Shown one piece after another: positions 54,411-64,000 of a stretch of 64,000 nucleotides of DNA. The notes beneath the pieces are model-generated. The model searched no databases, was not told where the DNA came from, and worked only from the letters and a program-made list of their open reading frames with translations. The first letter of the stretch is position 1; the number at the start of each line of letters is the position of its first letter. This DNA is from Colletotrichum lupini. Taxonomy: Eukaryota; Ascomycota; Sordariomycetes; Glomerellales; Glomerellaceae. The stretch is from assembly GCF_023278565.1 (NCBI RefSeq), contig NC_064677.1, positions 2,852,001 to 2,916,000 of the forward strand, in the 5' to 3' direction. The position numbers and the translations under genes are program-made.

Positions 54411-56807
54411 CTGTGATCTATAGAATAGGCGGATTAGTATTTGGTCGACGGAAGGGTCACAGAGAGAAGTGAAAGGAATACAGCGCAGTGGAAAAGGTGA
54501 TCAGTGACGATCTAGTGAATATATACCTGTTGGTGATGGCGGGCTTTCTGTTTGTGAGTGACCTAAGATGGAAGGATTAGGCCTGGGTGGATGTTGAGAG
54601 TGTTGTGTTGTGGTGTAGAAGGTAGAAGCCCGGTACGTGTCGAGGGATAAAGCGAGGTAGGTAGTGCGGAGGTGGGTGAGTGTGGGAAGGAGGAGGAGCT
54701 CAGATGGAAAGAAGGAAGGTGGAGTGGTAAGAAAAGGTGGACAGGCAATTGCGGCAGGCGACAATTTCTCTGCACTTTCTCCAAAGATTGGTAACAGAGA
54801 GGAATCTCAAGTGATAAATCGGTAAACTTACCGAGCACGACGGCTATTTGATCTAGTCTCTCGAAAACTGTGATAGGCAGCTTGCCGTATGCCTCTGAAG
54901 TGTGTGTAGATGTCAGCTCTTGGCACCGAGTGTGAGGTGAAGAGGAGAGAGTGTGAATAGATGAGTTCAAGTGAGGCAAGGGAAGAAGAGTGAGGTTGCG
55001 CTCATGAAAGGATGTGCTGCTCTGAAGTGCGGGAAGACGGTGACGAGCCCAATGGGGAAAGAGCGGCTCAAGCGTATTGACTTACACGAGGAAGGAGGTT
55101 CCGCAGTTGCGTGTCTACCGAGCAAGGTAGTCAAGGCGGGATTCGGGCTAAACAGGTCAGCCAGTCAGCCAAAGCGTATTGTAATATGTGAGACTGAAAG
55201 TCAAGGAAGGTGAAAGAGATGGATCTTGTCTGAGTGTAAGTCCTGCGAGACCAAATGCAGCTCACAGGAAGGAATGCATGAAGGAGGTTGGTAAATAGTG
55301 CTGCTGTAGGCAATAGCAATGCGTGGGATAGAGGGAGAAGAAGATGATGCTTCTGTGTAGGGAACGACAATAGCGTCATACGAGAAGCGAAGCACTTCTT
55401 GGTGAAGCTGTTCCAAGTCCTCTGTTCTCCTTCCATGACTGACGTGTGTCTAAGACGGAAACCGGGAAAGCAGGCTTCAAGACCAGCGCCGGCATGAAGC
55501 AGAATCCAAAGCCAGGCCATCATACTACTTCTCGCAACTTTCAATGAAGCGAAAGTCCATCAAATGGACTGGTAAGAATCCAAAACGGGAGTACGACATC
55601 TAATCTAGAGCACTCGTCTCTTGGCAATTTCTGGACAGTAGGGAATACACTGCACTTGCTTACCTTGAGTAAAGGCCCGTCCAACTCTCCAGCCTGGCGC
55701 AGACCAGCCGAGCTCTTTGTCCACCCGGATAATGAGCCGCGAAGCAGCCAGATCTTGACGTAGAATGTCCTCTATCAGATCTCAAGTCTGACTGCTCTTC
55801 GCGCAGTACAAGGAACACCCAAGTACTAGACCAGAAACCGAACTGGGATGAATGCTGCTGATGCGCGAGGCGCGGCGACGGAGCTCCTTAGACTAGCTTA
55901 GAGGGCAAGTTGATAGACCATCCGACAAAGCCCCAAGTTCCTTTTCAAAACCGATATATCGAGTTGCGGATTGCTCTATCGTCGATCTTGGTGTCTGGAG
56001 AACTGCTTCGACGATTTAGGAAATTCGCTGCTGGTTGGCCGGGTGAAGGAGTAAACAGTGGGATAGAATATAAGGCAGACAAAAGAACTGGCGATATGGC
56101 GTGGTATATTGAAATTGAAAGGGTGAGAAAATGAAAATAAGATTAGAAGTGAGCGTTTCTTTGTTTGGTTGTTTAGAAGGATCAATGTTGGACTTCAGCT
56201 CTTCGAGTTGTCAATCGTCTTCAGATTGGATTTGACGATAATGCTGTGGTACGGCAGTCGTCAGTTGGGTGGCCAACTCGAAAAGTGGGTGGTTGGGAGC
56301 CTTTGCAACTCCTGGGTGTTGGCGATGTTTGGTGAGACCCAGTTAAGAAACGACTTGGTCGCCAGGTTTACTACTTGTTCAGCAAACTAAAATGAATGCA
56401 AATAAAATTCTGAAGCATGTATTTAAAGATTTGGGTATCCAGATGAATGTGCGTCACCCAGGACAACATTTCCTACGCCATTCGTGATGCCAAACGCCGT
56501 CTCGAAAACCAGCCGGTAAAGTACTCACTAACGCTAGATAACGACGTTGGCCACCATCTAGAGAAGATTGAGCTCTCGTTCGCTCATCAGACCCCTGCAG
56601 TCCCACGGCAATTACCATTGGCCCTAGGATGTTGGCCCCTGAAACTCCTTTTCTAATCCCTGTCTAAGCTATGTCTCCCATATCTTTTTACAACATTTCG
56701 CAGAATTTACACCGCTGCGATGCGGGACGTCTCCGTACATATCGGTAGATCTTGAACCCAAATAACCATCTTACATTGGAAGAGCAGGTAATCGAGATGG
56801 CTGCGAT
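54411..56807. other. Intergenic, 2.4 kb
   Basis: It holds the promoter of the motif-duplication gene (54410 leftward) and the 3' end of the Any1-like gene (both on the minus strand). Frames such as 54563-54979 and 55131-55544 on the minus strand show no protein-like composition. A long leader with introns for the motif-duplication gene is possible but not provable. Confidence 0.45.
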
Positions 56808-57807
56808 TCATCGTAATTCCTTGCCAAAGGGGCTAGAGGTTCTTCGGCCGGCCGGACTGGACCTGCCACTGACGTGCTCGGGCAAAGGAGGCTTGTAGAC
56901 CCCGTTAGGGTACTGAGGATACTGGGACATGGGGTGCTCCTTGATCTCACCCTTCTCGCCATCTCCGTACATGAGATACTGGACACCGAGGAACGAGTCG
57001 CATCCAGCCTGGAACATGCCGCACAGCTTAAAAGCCCAGGGGATCTCCGTCGTCGACGTGAAGAACCAAAACATCTTCATAGCGTCACCAATCAGCCAGC
57101 TCGCCAGCACGGAGAAGCGGAAGCCCTTGCAAGACTTGGACCGCGAGTTGGAGAAGATCTGGGGCAGGGGCAGCGTCGCCTCGACCGAGAGACCAATGTA
57201 GCCGATGAGCATCGAGTAGGTTTGGTATACGGGTCGCACGGGCGCGAGGAGCAGTTCGCAGACGGTCAAGCCGATGAAGAGATAGAGGAGGAATTGCCAG
57301 TACCTATGGCAGTTGTCAGTCGTAGCACAGGATGCGCTGCGCAAGGCGAGAGACTCACGGCTTGGGTGACCTCCACTGCCAGAAGTGGTAGGGCCTTTGT
57401 GCGCCAAACACAGGACCGTCGTTGACGTTGGCGAACGGCGTCGCGGCCTCTCCTCCTTTGGCCGATGGCGGCAAGCGGTGGTCCAGAGCAATCTTGAGCA
57501 AGATGACTTGCATAACAATCATGAGGAGGGCCTGAATGAGCAAGGCAGTATCGAATCGCGCGCCGGGCCAGTAGAAGATCCTGCGTGAATGCGAATTGTG
57601 TCAGCTTACTTGGGAAGAGACGGGGCAGATGCGCTCCACGTACTTCAACAGAGAGGCTACCAGCATAATCAGCGGGATGTCGAGAGAGAAGCCTGCGCTG
57701 GACTTGTTCTTGTGCATCGACAGGGCTTGGTCGCTATAGGAGAGAACTGGCGACATGATGAGGAAGATGGGGGCTAGATAGCCCGCAAAGGACGTTAACC
57801 AGCGCAT
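56808..57807 (-). CDS. ANY1: PQ-loop membrane protein, Any1/Cfs1-like
   Basis: Minus-strand exons 57807-57644, 57580-57359 and 57303-56808 join to 293 residues. It is an integral membrane protein with helix-rich segments: SFAGYLAPIFLIMSPVLSYS, IPLIMLVASLLK, LLIQALLMIVMQVILLKIA, YWQFLLYLFIGLTVCELLL and TYSMLIGYIGLSVEATLP. Two PQ-loop type repeats (LAPIFLIMSP... and ATLPLPQIFSN) and SWLIGDAMKMFWFF match the Any1/SLC66A2 group. Yeast Any1 (Cfs1) lies in endosomes/Golgi and suppresses loss of lipid flippases, so a role in lipid asymmetry is likely by family. The start ATG at 57807 gives a clean membrane start; the frame open to 57954 adds only Ser/Pro-rich, leader-like residues. The tail after helix 7 is cytosolic and Pro/Ser-rich. 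Confidence 0.87.
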
Positions 57808-59392
57808 GATTGCGGCGGTTGAGGATGCGAATGCTGCGGCGCGCAAGATGTTGGAGCGAAATGGAGCAAAGTCAGGAGCACAAGACAAGTTGGATGAGGT
57901 TGGCAGGAAAGGGGAACCGGACCAAGTCGTCCCAAGAATCGACGGACGCGTCAAAAGGAAAAGAAGTGACGAAGCGGAGCGCGGCGGGCGGGCAATCGCA
58001 GAGTTGTCGAGACCGATCTAAGAAATTGGAGAATGGAAGATGGGTATTGCTATAAGGGGAGCCAATCAGTTTGGAAGCTAAGATAGGTATGGGCTTTCCA
58101 GTGTTCCCACCAGTGAAGCGAATTGCTTGTTTTTTTGCTGACGTCGCCTTTGACCTCTTGCCAAATGTCCCGAGTGCCCTTTTCTGTACGGCAATCCAAT
58201 GCTCCGTACCTGAGAAGGTAGAGCCTGAGTGGCAGTGACAGGGTTCAGCACCTGGGCGGGAGTGGAGGACGCGGGCGGAAGAGCAGGAAAGTGATGAAGT
58301 GCCGCCAGCTGACGGCCATTTAGTCGCACGGAGAGGTGGGAGGGTCCCGGCATCCCGAAAGTTTGGGCGATCTTACAGCGGGACTCGCAGTGGAAAGGTC
58401 ACGCTCGACCTGAAGTTCTGAACAACCTTACCTTACGGATACACCTTCGTGCCTACCAAACCTGATGATCTATTGCGCTACGACAGGACGGGCACGCTAG
58501 ATTTGTCCTTGCTGCCACAAGTCTTGGTAGACCTGAGTACTGTTGCAGATTGTGATGGACCTGAGTTCGGCATCATCGGATGGAAATTTTGCGATGGCAG
58601 GCCTGAGCATGAACGACTGGCTTCCTCGCTGTGCTCGGGTTGGCCCTCGGTCATGCATCCCAAGTCGACCCATGATTCGACACATGCTCCGACCAGTGAT
58701 GGGTCTCGAGAGTCGAAGAAGTGAAGCACTAGTCACGACGTCTCTGGGATAGTTCTTGTTCGTCCTCACCGACCTCTTCTCCCATCTGTGTCTGTCTGGA
58801 TTTATTTTGGGCCGCCTCTTTCCGCTTGACCCCACCAGCCACACCCAGACCGACGCACTAGCCACATACATAGCAACAACTTGGAACCTGGAAGACACAA
58901 AGGCTCCGACAGCGGGCACACTCACCACTTCGACAGTGAGGAGGGCAAACAGATACCTACCTATGTGGGTACGGGTACACAATAGAAAGAGGTCACCAGC
59001 CACGATTCATGCGCCCCTGACTCCCGGACGTGGACCTCGTCAAGCAGCAACATTTGTAGTTTGAAGGCAGTGACAGTGACATTTGTCGCGGTGAATGCGC
59101 AAAATGCGGGAGAGCCACTCCACCGCCACAAAATAAGTCTAGTGCCCCGCGCCTCCAGTCGACGAGAGAAAAACAAAAGTCACCAACGCCTCCGATTTTC
59201 ATTATCGGCCGCCTATCTGCAGCTGCCCCACCAAAATTTCAAAATCACCCCGCCATCTCGGAGCGGAAGACTCACAAGATGCCGCCGCCTAAAAACTTAT
59301 CTCTATCGCCAACCCGACATCCACGAACGCCGGGCGAGACTTCCTTTTTGATCGAAGGCCGCTCTCCGTGTCCTACGCCCACTGTAGGCAGA
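57808..59392. other. Divergent promoter region (Any1 / ADE6)
   Basis: About 1.6 kb with no supported gene. Frames at 58449-59064 on both strands look random. A possible upstream ADE6 start is at 59279; see that entry. Confidence 0.45.
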
Positions 59393-62300
59393 ATGGAGTT
59401 TCTCATCCTCGTTGGCCAGGAGGCCTACACCACCAAGCAGGCCGAAGAGCTCAAGACGCGCATCAACAAGCTCGACGCTGCGTCAAACAAGGTCGTCAGC
59501 GTTGCCGGCATCTGGGTCTACTACGTTCACCTCAAGAACAGTGACAACAACCTCATTGTCCAGCAAAAGCTGACAAAATGGCTCGGCCTGCCCGACCAGA
59601 CAATCGCTCAGATTGCCGCCAACACTGATACCCAGAAAACTTACTACATTACCCCGCGGAACATCTCGCCTTGGTCTTCAAAGGGAACCAGCATCACTCA
59701 CGTCTGCGGTCTCGCAGACAACATCGACCGTATCGAGCGCGGCAGGGCCATCACCCTCACCTTTGAGAACCCCGTCTCTGAAGATGAAATCGCCTTCAAG
59801 GATGTTGTCTACGACCGTATGACTGAGACAATTGGCCTGTCGCGCCCCGATCTTTCCGCCATGTTCATTGAGGGCCAGCGATTCCCATTGGAGATTGTTG
59901 ACATTCTGGGTGAAGATGTTCAGAACGCCGATGCCGCAAAGGCTGTTGAGACTCTCAAGTCGTACAACAAGCAATTCGGCCTGGCTCTCGACGACTCTGA
60001 GATTGAGTACCTCGTCCAGGTCTTCAAGAACCTTGGACGCAACCCCCACGATGTGGAGCTTTTCATGTTCGCTCAGGTCAACTCGGAGCACTGCCGCCAC
60101 AAGCAGTTCAACGCCAACTGGACCATTGATCAGCAGCGCATGGGCAAGAGTCTCTTCGAGATGATCAAGAACACCCACAAGTCCAACCCCGAGTACACAG
60201 TCTCCGCCTACAGCGACAACGCCGCCGTTCTCCAGGGTGAGACTGCCAGCTTCTGGGCCCCCGATTACTCCACCGGCAGCTGGAAGCTCACCAAGGAGGT
60301 CGTCCACGTCCTCGTCAAGGTTGAGACACACAACCACCCCACCGCCATTTCACCTTTCCCTGGTGCCGCCACTGGTGCTGGAGGTGAGATTCGTGATGAA
60401 GGTGCCGTCGGCAGAGGCTCTGCTCCCAAGGCCGGTCTCTGTGGTTTCTGGGTCTCTGACCTGTTGATCCCGGACGAGAAGGCCCCTTGGGAGGTTGATC
60501 TGGGTAAGCCCGCTCATTTCGCTAGCAGTCTCGATATCATGCTCGAGGCCCCTATCGGTAGCGCTCGCTTCAACAACGAGTTCGGAAGACCTTGCCTTCT
60601 CGGCTGCTTCCGCACTCTCCTGACCAACGTCGGCAAGGAGGAGTCCCCAGAGTGGCGCGGATACCACAAGCCTATCATGATTGCTGGTGGTGTTGGAACA
60701 GTCCGTCCTCAACACGCCCTCAAGGAGCTCGGTGACGTCCACGACGGTGCTCATGCCATCGTTCTCGGCGGTCCTGCTATGCTCATCGGTCTCGGTGGAG
60801 GAGCTGCCTCCTCCAACGACTCCAGCGAGGCCACTGCCGAGCTCGACTTCGCCAGTGTCCAGCGCGGCAACCCTGAGATGGAGCGCCGCGCCCAAATGGT
60901 CATCGACACCTGCGCCGCTCTCGGCGACCAGAACCCCATTGCCATGATCCACGATGTCGGTGCCGGTGGTCTGTCCAACGCTCTCCCCGAGCTCGTCAAG
61001 GATGCTGGCTTCGGCGGCAAGTTCGAGCTGCGTCAGGTTCACAGCGCGGACAGCAGCTTGAGCCCCTTGCAAATTTGGTGCAATGAGGCCCAGGAGCGTT
61101 ACGTCCTGCTCGTCAATAAGGAGAATATCAACCGTTTCGTCAGCATCTGCCGTGAGTCCCTCTCCATCATGTCTGCACAGCTGTTGTATCATGCTAATCC
61201 GCTCTCCAGGTCGTGAACGATGCCCCTTTTCCGACGTGGGAACCGTTGCCGCCCAGGACGCACAAGGCAACGCCAAGTTGACTCTCAGTGACCGCGACTC
61301 ACCCGAGCAGCCGATGCCCATTGACCTGCCTTTCAACGCCCTCTTCCCTCCCGGCCGCCGTCTCGAGCGTGTCGTCGAGTCCCGCAGATTGGATCTCCCC
61401 GCATTCAACGCTGCTGAGGCCCTCGCTGCCGCCGGTGCCGCTGAGGCCACCAACACCGCCGGCCTCATCACCGCCGCCACTGAGCGCGTGTTCCGCATGC
61501 CCGCCGTTGGCTCCAAGTCATTCCTCATCACGATTGGTGACAGAACCGTCGGAGGTCTGTCCATCCGTGACCAGATGGTCGGTCCCTGGCAGACTCCAGT
61601 CGCCGACTGCGCCGTCACGGCAACCTCATTCAGTCTTGACTCTAAGACTCGCACTGGTGAAGTCATGGCCATGGGCGAAAAGCCCCAGTTGGCTCTCATC
61701 TCTCCCGCAGCGTCGGCTCGCATGGCCGTCGCCGAGAGTCTGCTCAACCTCGGCGCTGCTGACATCCTGGGCCGCCTCGACCGTGTGAAGCTGTCAGCCA
61801 ACTGGATGGCCGCCGTCAACCACCCTGGCGAAGGTGCCGGTCTCTATGAGGCCGTCCAAGCCATTGGTATGGAGTTGTGCCCTCAGCTCAAGATCTCTAT
61901 CCCCGTCGGCAAGGACTCTACCTCCATGAAAGCATCGTGGAAGGACCGCGAGTCTGGCGGGGCAAAGAGCGTCACAGCACCCATGTCCGTCATCATCACG
62001 GCCGTCACCGTCGTCGAGGACGTCCGCAACACATGGACCCCTCAGCTGCGCCGCGTCGAAGACGTCGGTGAGACGATCCTTATCTACGTCGACCTCGCCG
62101 AGGCCAAGAAGGCCATGGGCGGCTCCGCCCTGGCGCAATCATTGGGACAGATGGGCAACGAGGCACCGGACGTGCGCAACGTGGATCTCATTACGGACTA
62201 CTTTGATGCTCTGCAGCAGCTACACAAGAGCGGCGTCGTTCTCGCCTACCACGACGTCTCGGACGGCGGTCTCCTGACCACCGTCGCCGAGATGATGTTC

Positions 62301-63557
62301 GCCGGCCGTTGCGGCGCCGACCTCATGCTCGACGGCATCGCCAAGTCCGGCTCCCCCAACGACATTCTCGAGGCCCTCTTCCACGAGGAGCTCGGGGCCG
62401 TCTTCCAGGTCCGCAAGGAGGACGAGACCAACTTCAAGCGCTGCTTCGCCACTTGCGGTCCTCCTCCCGGCCTCGTCCGCACGTTTGGTGTCGTCCAGCC
62501 CAAGGGCAACCAGACCCTCAACATCCGCTACGGCGGCCACACCCCCATCGTCAGCCTTGACCGCGCCGAGATGCAACAGTGGTGGTCGAGGACGTCGTAC
62601 GCCATGCAGAGGGAGAGAGACAACCCGGCGTGCGCAGATAGCGAGTACGCCATCGTCTCCGACTCGGCCGACCCCGGTCTGTCGTACAACCTTACCTTCT
62701 CTCCGTCAGAGAACATCATGCCCCTGACGGCCTCCCTCGGCAGCCTCCTCCGCAAGGCACCTCGCGTCGCCATCCTGCGCGAGGTCGGCGTCAACAGTCA
62801 CAAGGAGATGGCCTTTGCCTTCAAGGCCGCCGGATTTGACCCCATCGATGTTCACATGTCCGACGTCCTCGCAGGCCGCTCACTCGCCGACTTTGTCGGT
62901 GTTGCGGCCGGCGGTGGCTTCTCCTACGGCGACGTCTTTGGCGCCGGCGTTGGTTGGGCCCAGTCCATCCTCGAGCATAAGCACGCCCGCCAGGAGTTTG
63001 AAAACTTCTTCAAGAGACCCGACACCTTCGCCCTGGGCGTCTGCAACGGCTGCCAGATGATTACCCGTCTCAAGGAGTTGATCCCGGGCACCGAGAACTG
63101 GCCCACGTTCGTCGAGAACGCCAGCAGGCAGTTCGAGGCGCGCTTCGCCATGGTCAAGATTGACGAGTCCCGCGCCGCCACGCCCTCCGTCTTCCTCCAC
63201 GGCATGGACGGCTCGTCCTTCCCCATCGCCGTCTCCCACGGCGAGGGTCGCGCCTCCTTCTCCAACCCCAACGCCCTCGAGGACCTGAGCGGCGAGGGCC
63301 TCGTGCCTCTCCGCTACGTCGACAACTGCCTCAAGGTCGCGGAGCCGGAAGCCTACCCGTACAACCCGAATGGCAGCCCTGGCGGCGTGGCTGGCGTCAG
63401 GAGCAGGGACGGCAGGGTCTTTGCCCTCATGCCCCATCCCGAGCGGACCATCATGGCGGACGTCGGCAGCTACGTCCCCACGGAGCAGGTCGAGGGTTGG
63501 GGAGAGTTCGGCCCGTGGGTCAGGATGTTCAAGAGCGCCAGACGCTGGGTGGGCTGA
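59393..63557 (+). CDS. ADE6: Phosphoribosylformylglycinamidine synthase (FGAM synthase)
   Basis: Exon 59393-61151, intron 61152-61209, exon 61210-63557; 1368 residues, close to the 1358 of yeast Ade6. It converts FGAR and glutamine to FGAM with ATP, step 4 of purine synthesis. Visible: ISPWSSKGTSITHVCGL and YDRMTETIG in the N-terminal region, VNSEHCRHKQFN, VETHNHPTAISPFPGAATG (catalytic His), GGVGTVRPQHA, HDVGAGGLSNALPEL, and a C-terminal class I glutamine amidotransferase with GVCNGCQMI (Cys1198 nucleophile) and MPHPERT. The start at 59393 fits family length. An in-frame ATG at 59279 would add 38 Pro/Ser-rich residues with non-optimal codons (TTA, CTA, CGA), unlike the biased gene body, so it is more likely leader. 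The exon join (ICR then RERCPFSDVG) matches family sequence. Confidence 0.95.
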
Positions 63558-64000
63558 TTTTTTCTGCTTCTTTTTTTTCCAAATACTTTGCATCAACCTT
63601 GTTCCCCTGTCTGCCTGCCTACCTTGACACCGGCTATTCTATGCCTATGAGCAGGGGGTTGGTTCAGAAGGGGAGAAGGGGTTTTCACGTTTCCGGTAAC
63701 AACCAACAAGAATGGTAAAATGAGACAGAAAAGGACAGAGAGAGAGAAAAAAAGGGAGGTGTGGTTTTAGCATTCGGGTACAGCAGCAGCAGCATCACTG
63801 ACGGAGGAATGGGATATGAAAGCGGATTAGACAAAATCACACAAAAAAAAAAATCAAACCTTTTTTTGTTTTTCCACCAGGAGGGGCGGGTTGGCTTTTT
63901 CATTGGTACTAAAACAAAGACTACAAATATACACATACACAATGGCTTGGGATTGGGAGGGAAGGGAAGGGACGGAAAGGGTAGGGGGCAAAGGGGAAAT
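63558..64000. other. 3' flank of ADE6, right end of window
   Basis: It is pyrimidine-rich directly after the stop (63559-63580), with a short AGC-type run (63781-63795) and A/T homopolymers (63842-63870). No coding frame is supported. The next gene, if any, starts beyond the window. Confidence 0.5.

Noticed and set aside
60350..61819. 489-codon minus frame antisense to FGAM synthase
   Set aside because: Long antisense frames arise from the C/G-ending codon bias of the sense gene; the sense gene is certain.
1..64000. Transposon, CRISPR array, rRNA or phage-like element
   Set aside because: No transposase or reverse-transcriptase motifs, terminal repeats, repeat-spacer pattern or 5S/18S-like sequence was recognised by eye. 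A repeat-library search was not possible.

Overview
This window is nuclear DNA of a filamentous ascomycete, most likely a Sordariomycete. Most protein genes are split by short introns (about 46-217 nt) with GT...AG ends and CTRAC-type branch points. The tRNA genes carry small anticodon-loop introns, and the protein set is fungal (GT15 mannosyltransferase, Met/Pro- and Gly-rich wall proteins, a small cysteine-rich secreted protein). A plant-associated lineage such as Glomerellales or a relative is possible, but the sequence alone cannot prove it.

Layout. 1-3168: no gene found. 3-12 kb: a vacuolar-type cation-chloride cotransporter (with a hidden in-frame intron), a Ser/Pro-rich acidic-tailed protein, a small secreted cysteine-rich protein on the minus strand (candidate effector) and an HemK/Mtq1-type release-factor methyltransferase. 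12-15 kb: tRNA-His and tRNA-Arg (both with introns) flank an ACC-synthase-like aminotransferase. 15-24 kb: a WDR83/MORG1-like WD40 protein, a Kre2/Mnt1 mannosyltransferase divergent from a GCP5-type gamma-tubulin complex protein, and the splicing factor Yju2. 24.1-35.1 kb: a gene-poor block of about 11 kb with one credible small gene, plus a promoter-like stretch near 29.2-29.9 kb that leads only into tiny overlapping ORFs. 35-43.9 kb: a PEBP-domain protein with a GPI-anchor-like tail, an AMID-type FAD oxidoreductase, a Gly-rich wall-like protein and a small conserved-looking two-exon gene. 44.9-64 kb: a COG0523 (CobW/ZNG1) metallochaperone GTPase, mitochondrial leucyl-tRNA synthetase, methylenetetrahydrofolate reductase, a putative regulatory protein with a duplicated motif, an Any1-like PQ-loop protein and FGAM synthase (ADE6).

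The genes are mostly unrelated housekeeping functions, each with its own promoter; I see no biosynthetic cluster, transposon, CRISPR array or phage. One-carbon and purine metabolism meet loosely (MTHFR and ADE6), and splicing and translation are represented by Yju2, LeuRS, Mtq1 and the tRNAs. Exon borders were worked out by hand from splice consensus, reading frame and remembered family patterns. No database search or transcript was available, so family names rest on motif recognition.

I did not find a convincing previously undescribed system. The most worthwhile leads are the small cysteine-rich secreted protein, three TACGTC sites spaced exactly 10 bp apart in the promoter-like stretch without a main ORF, four CCAAT-SACGT composite sites in non-coding DNA, and the protein with a duplicated IxKFxG motif.
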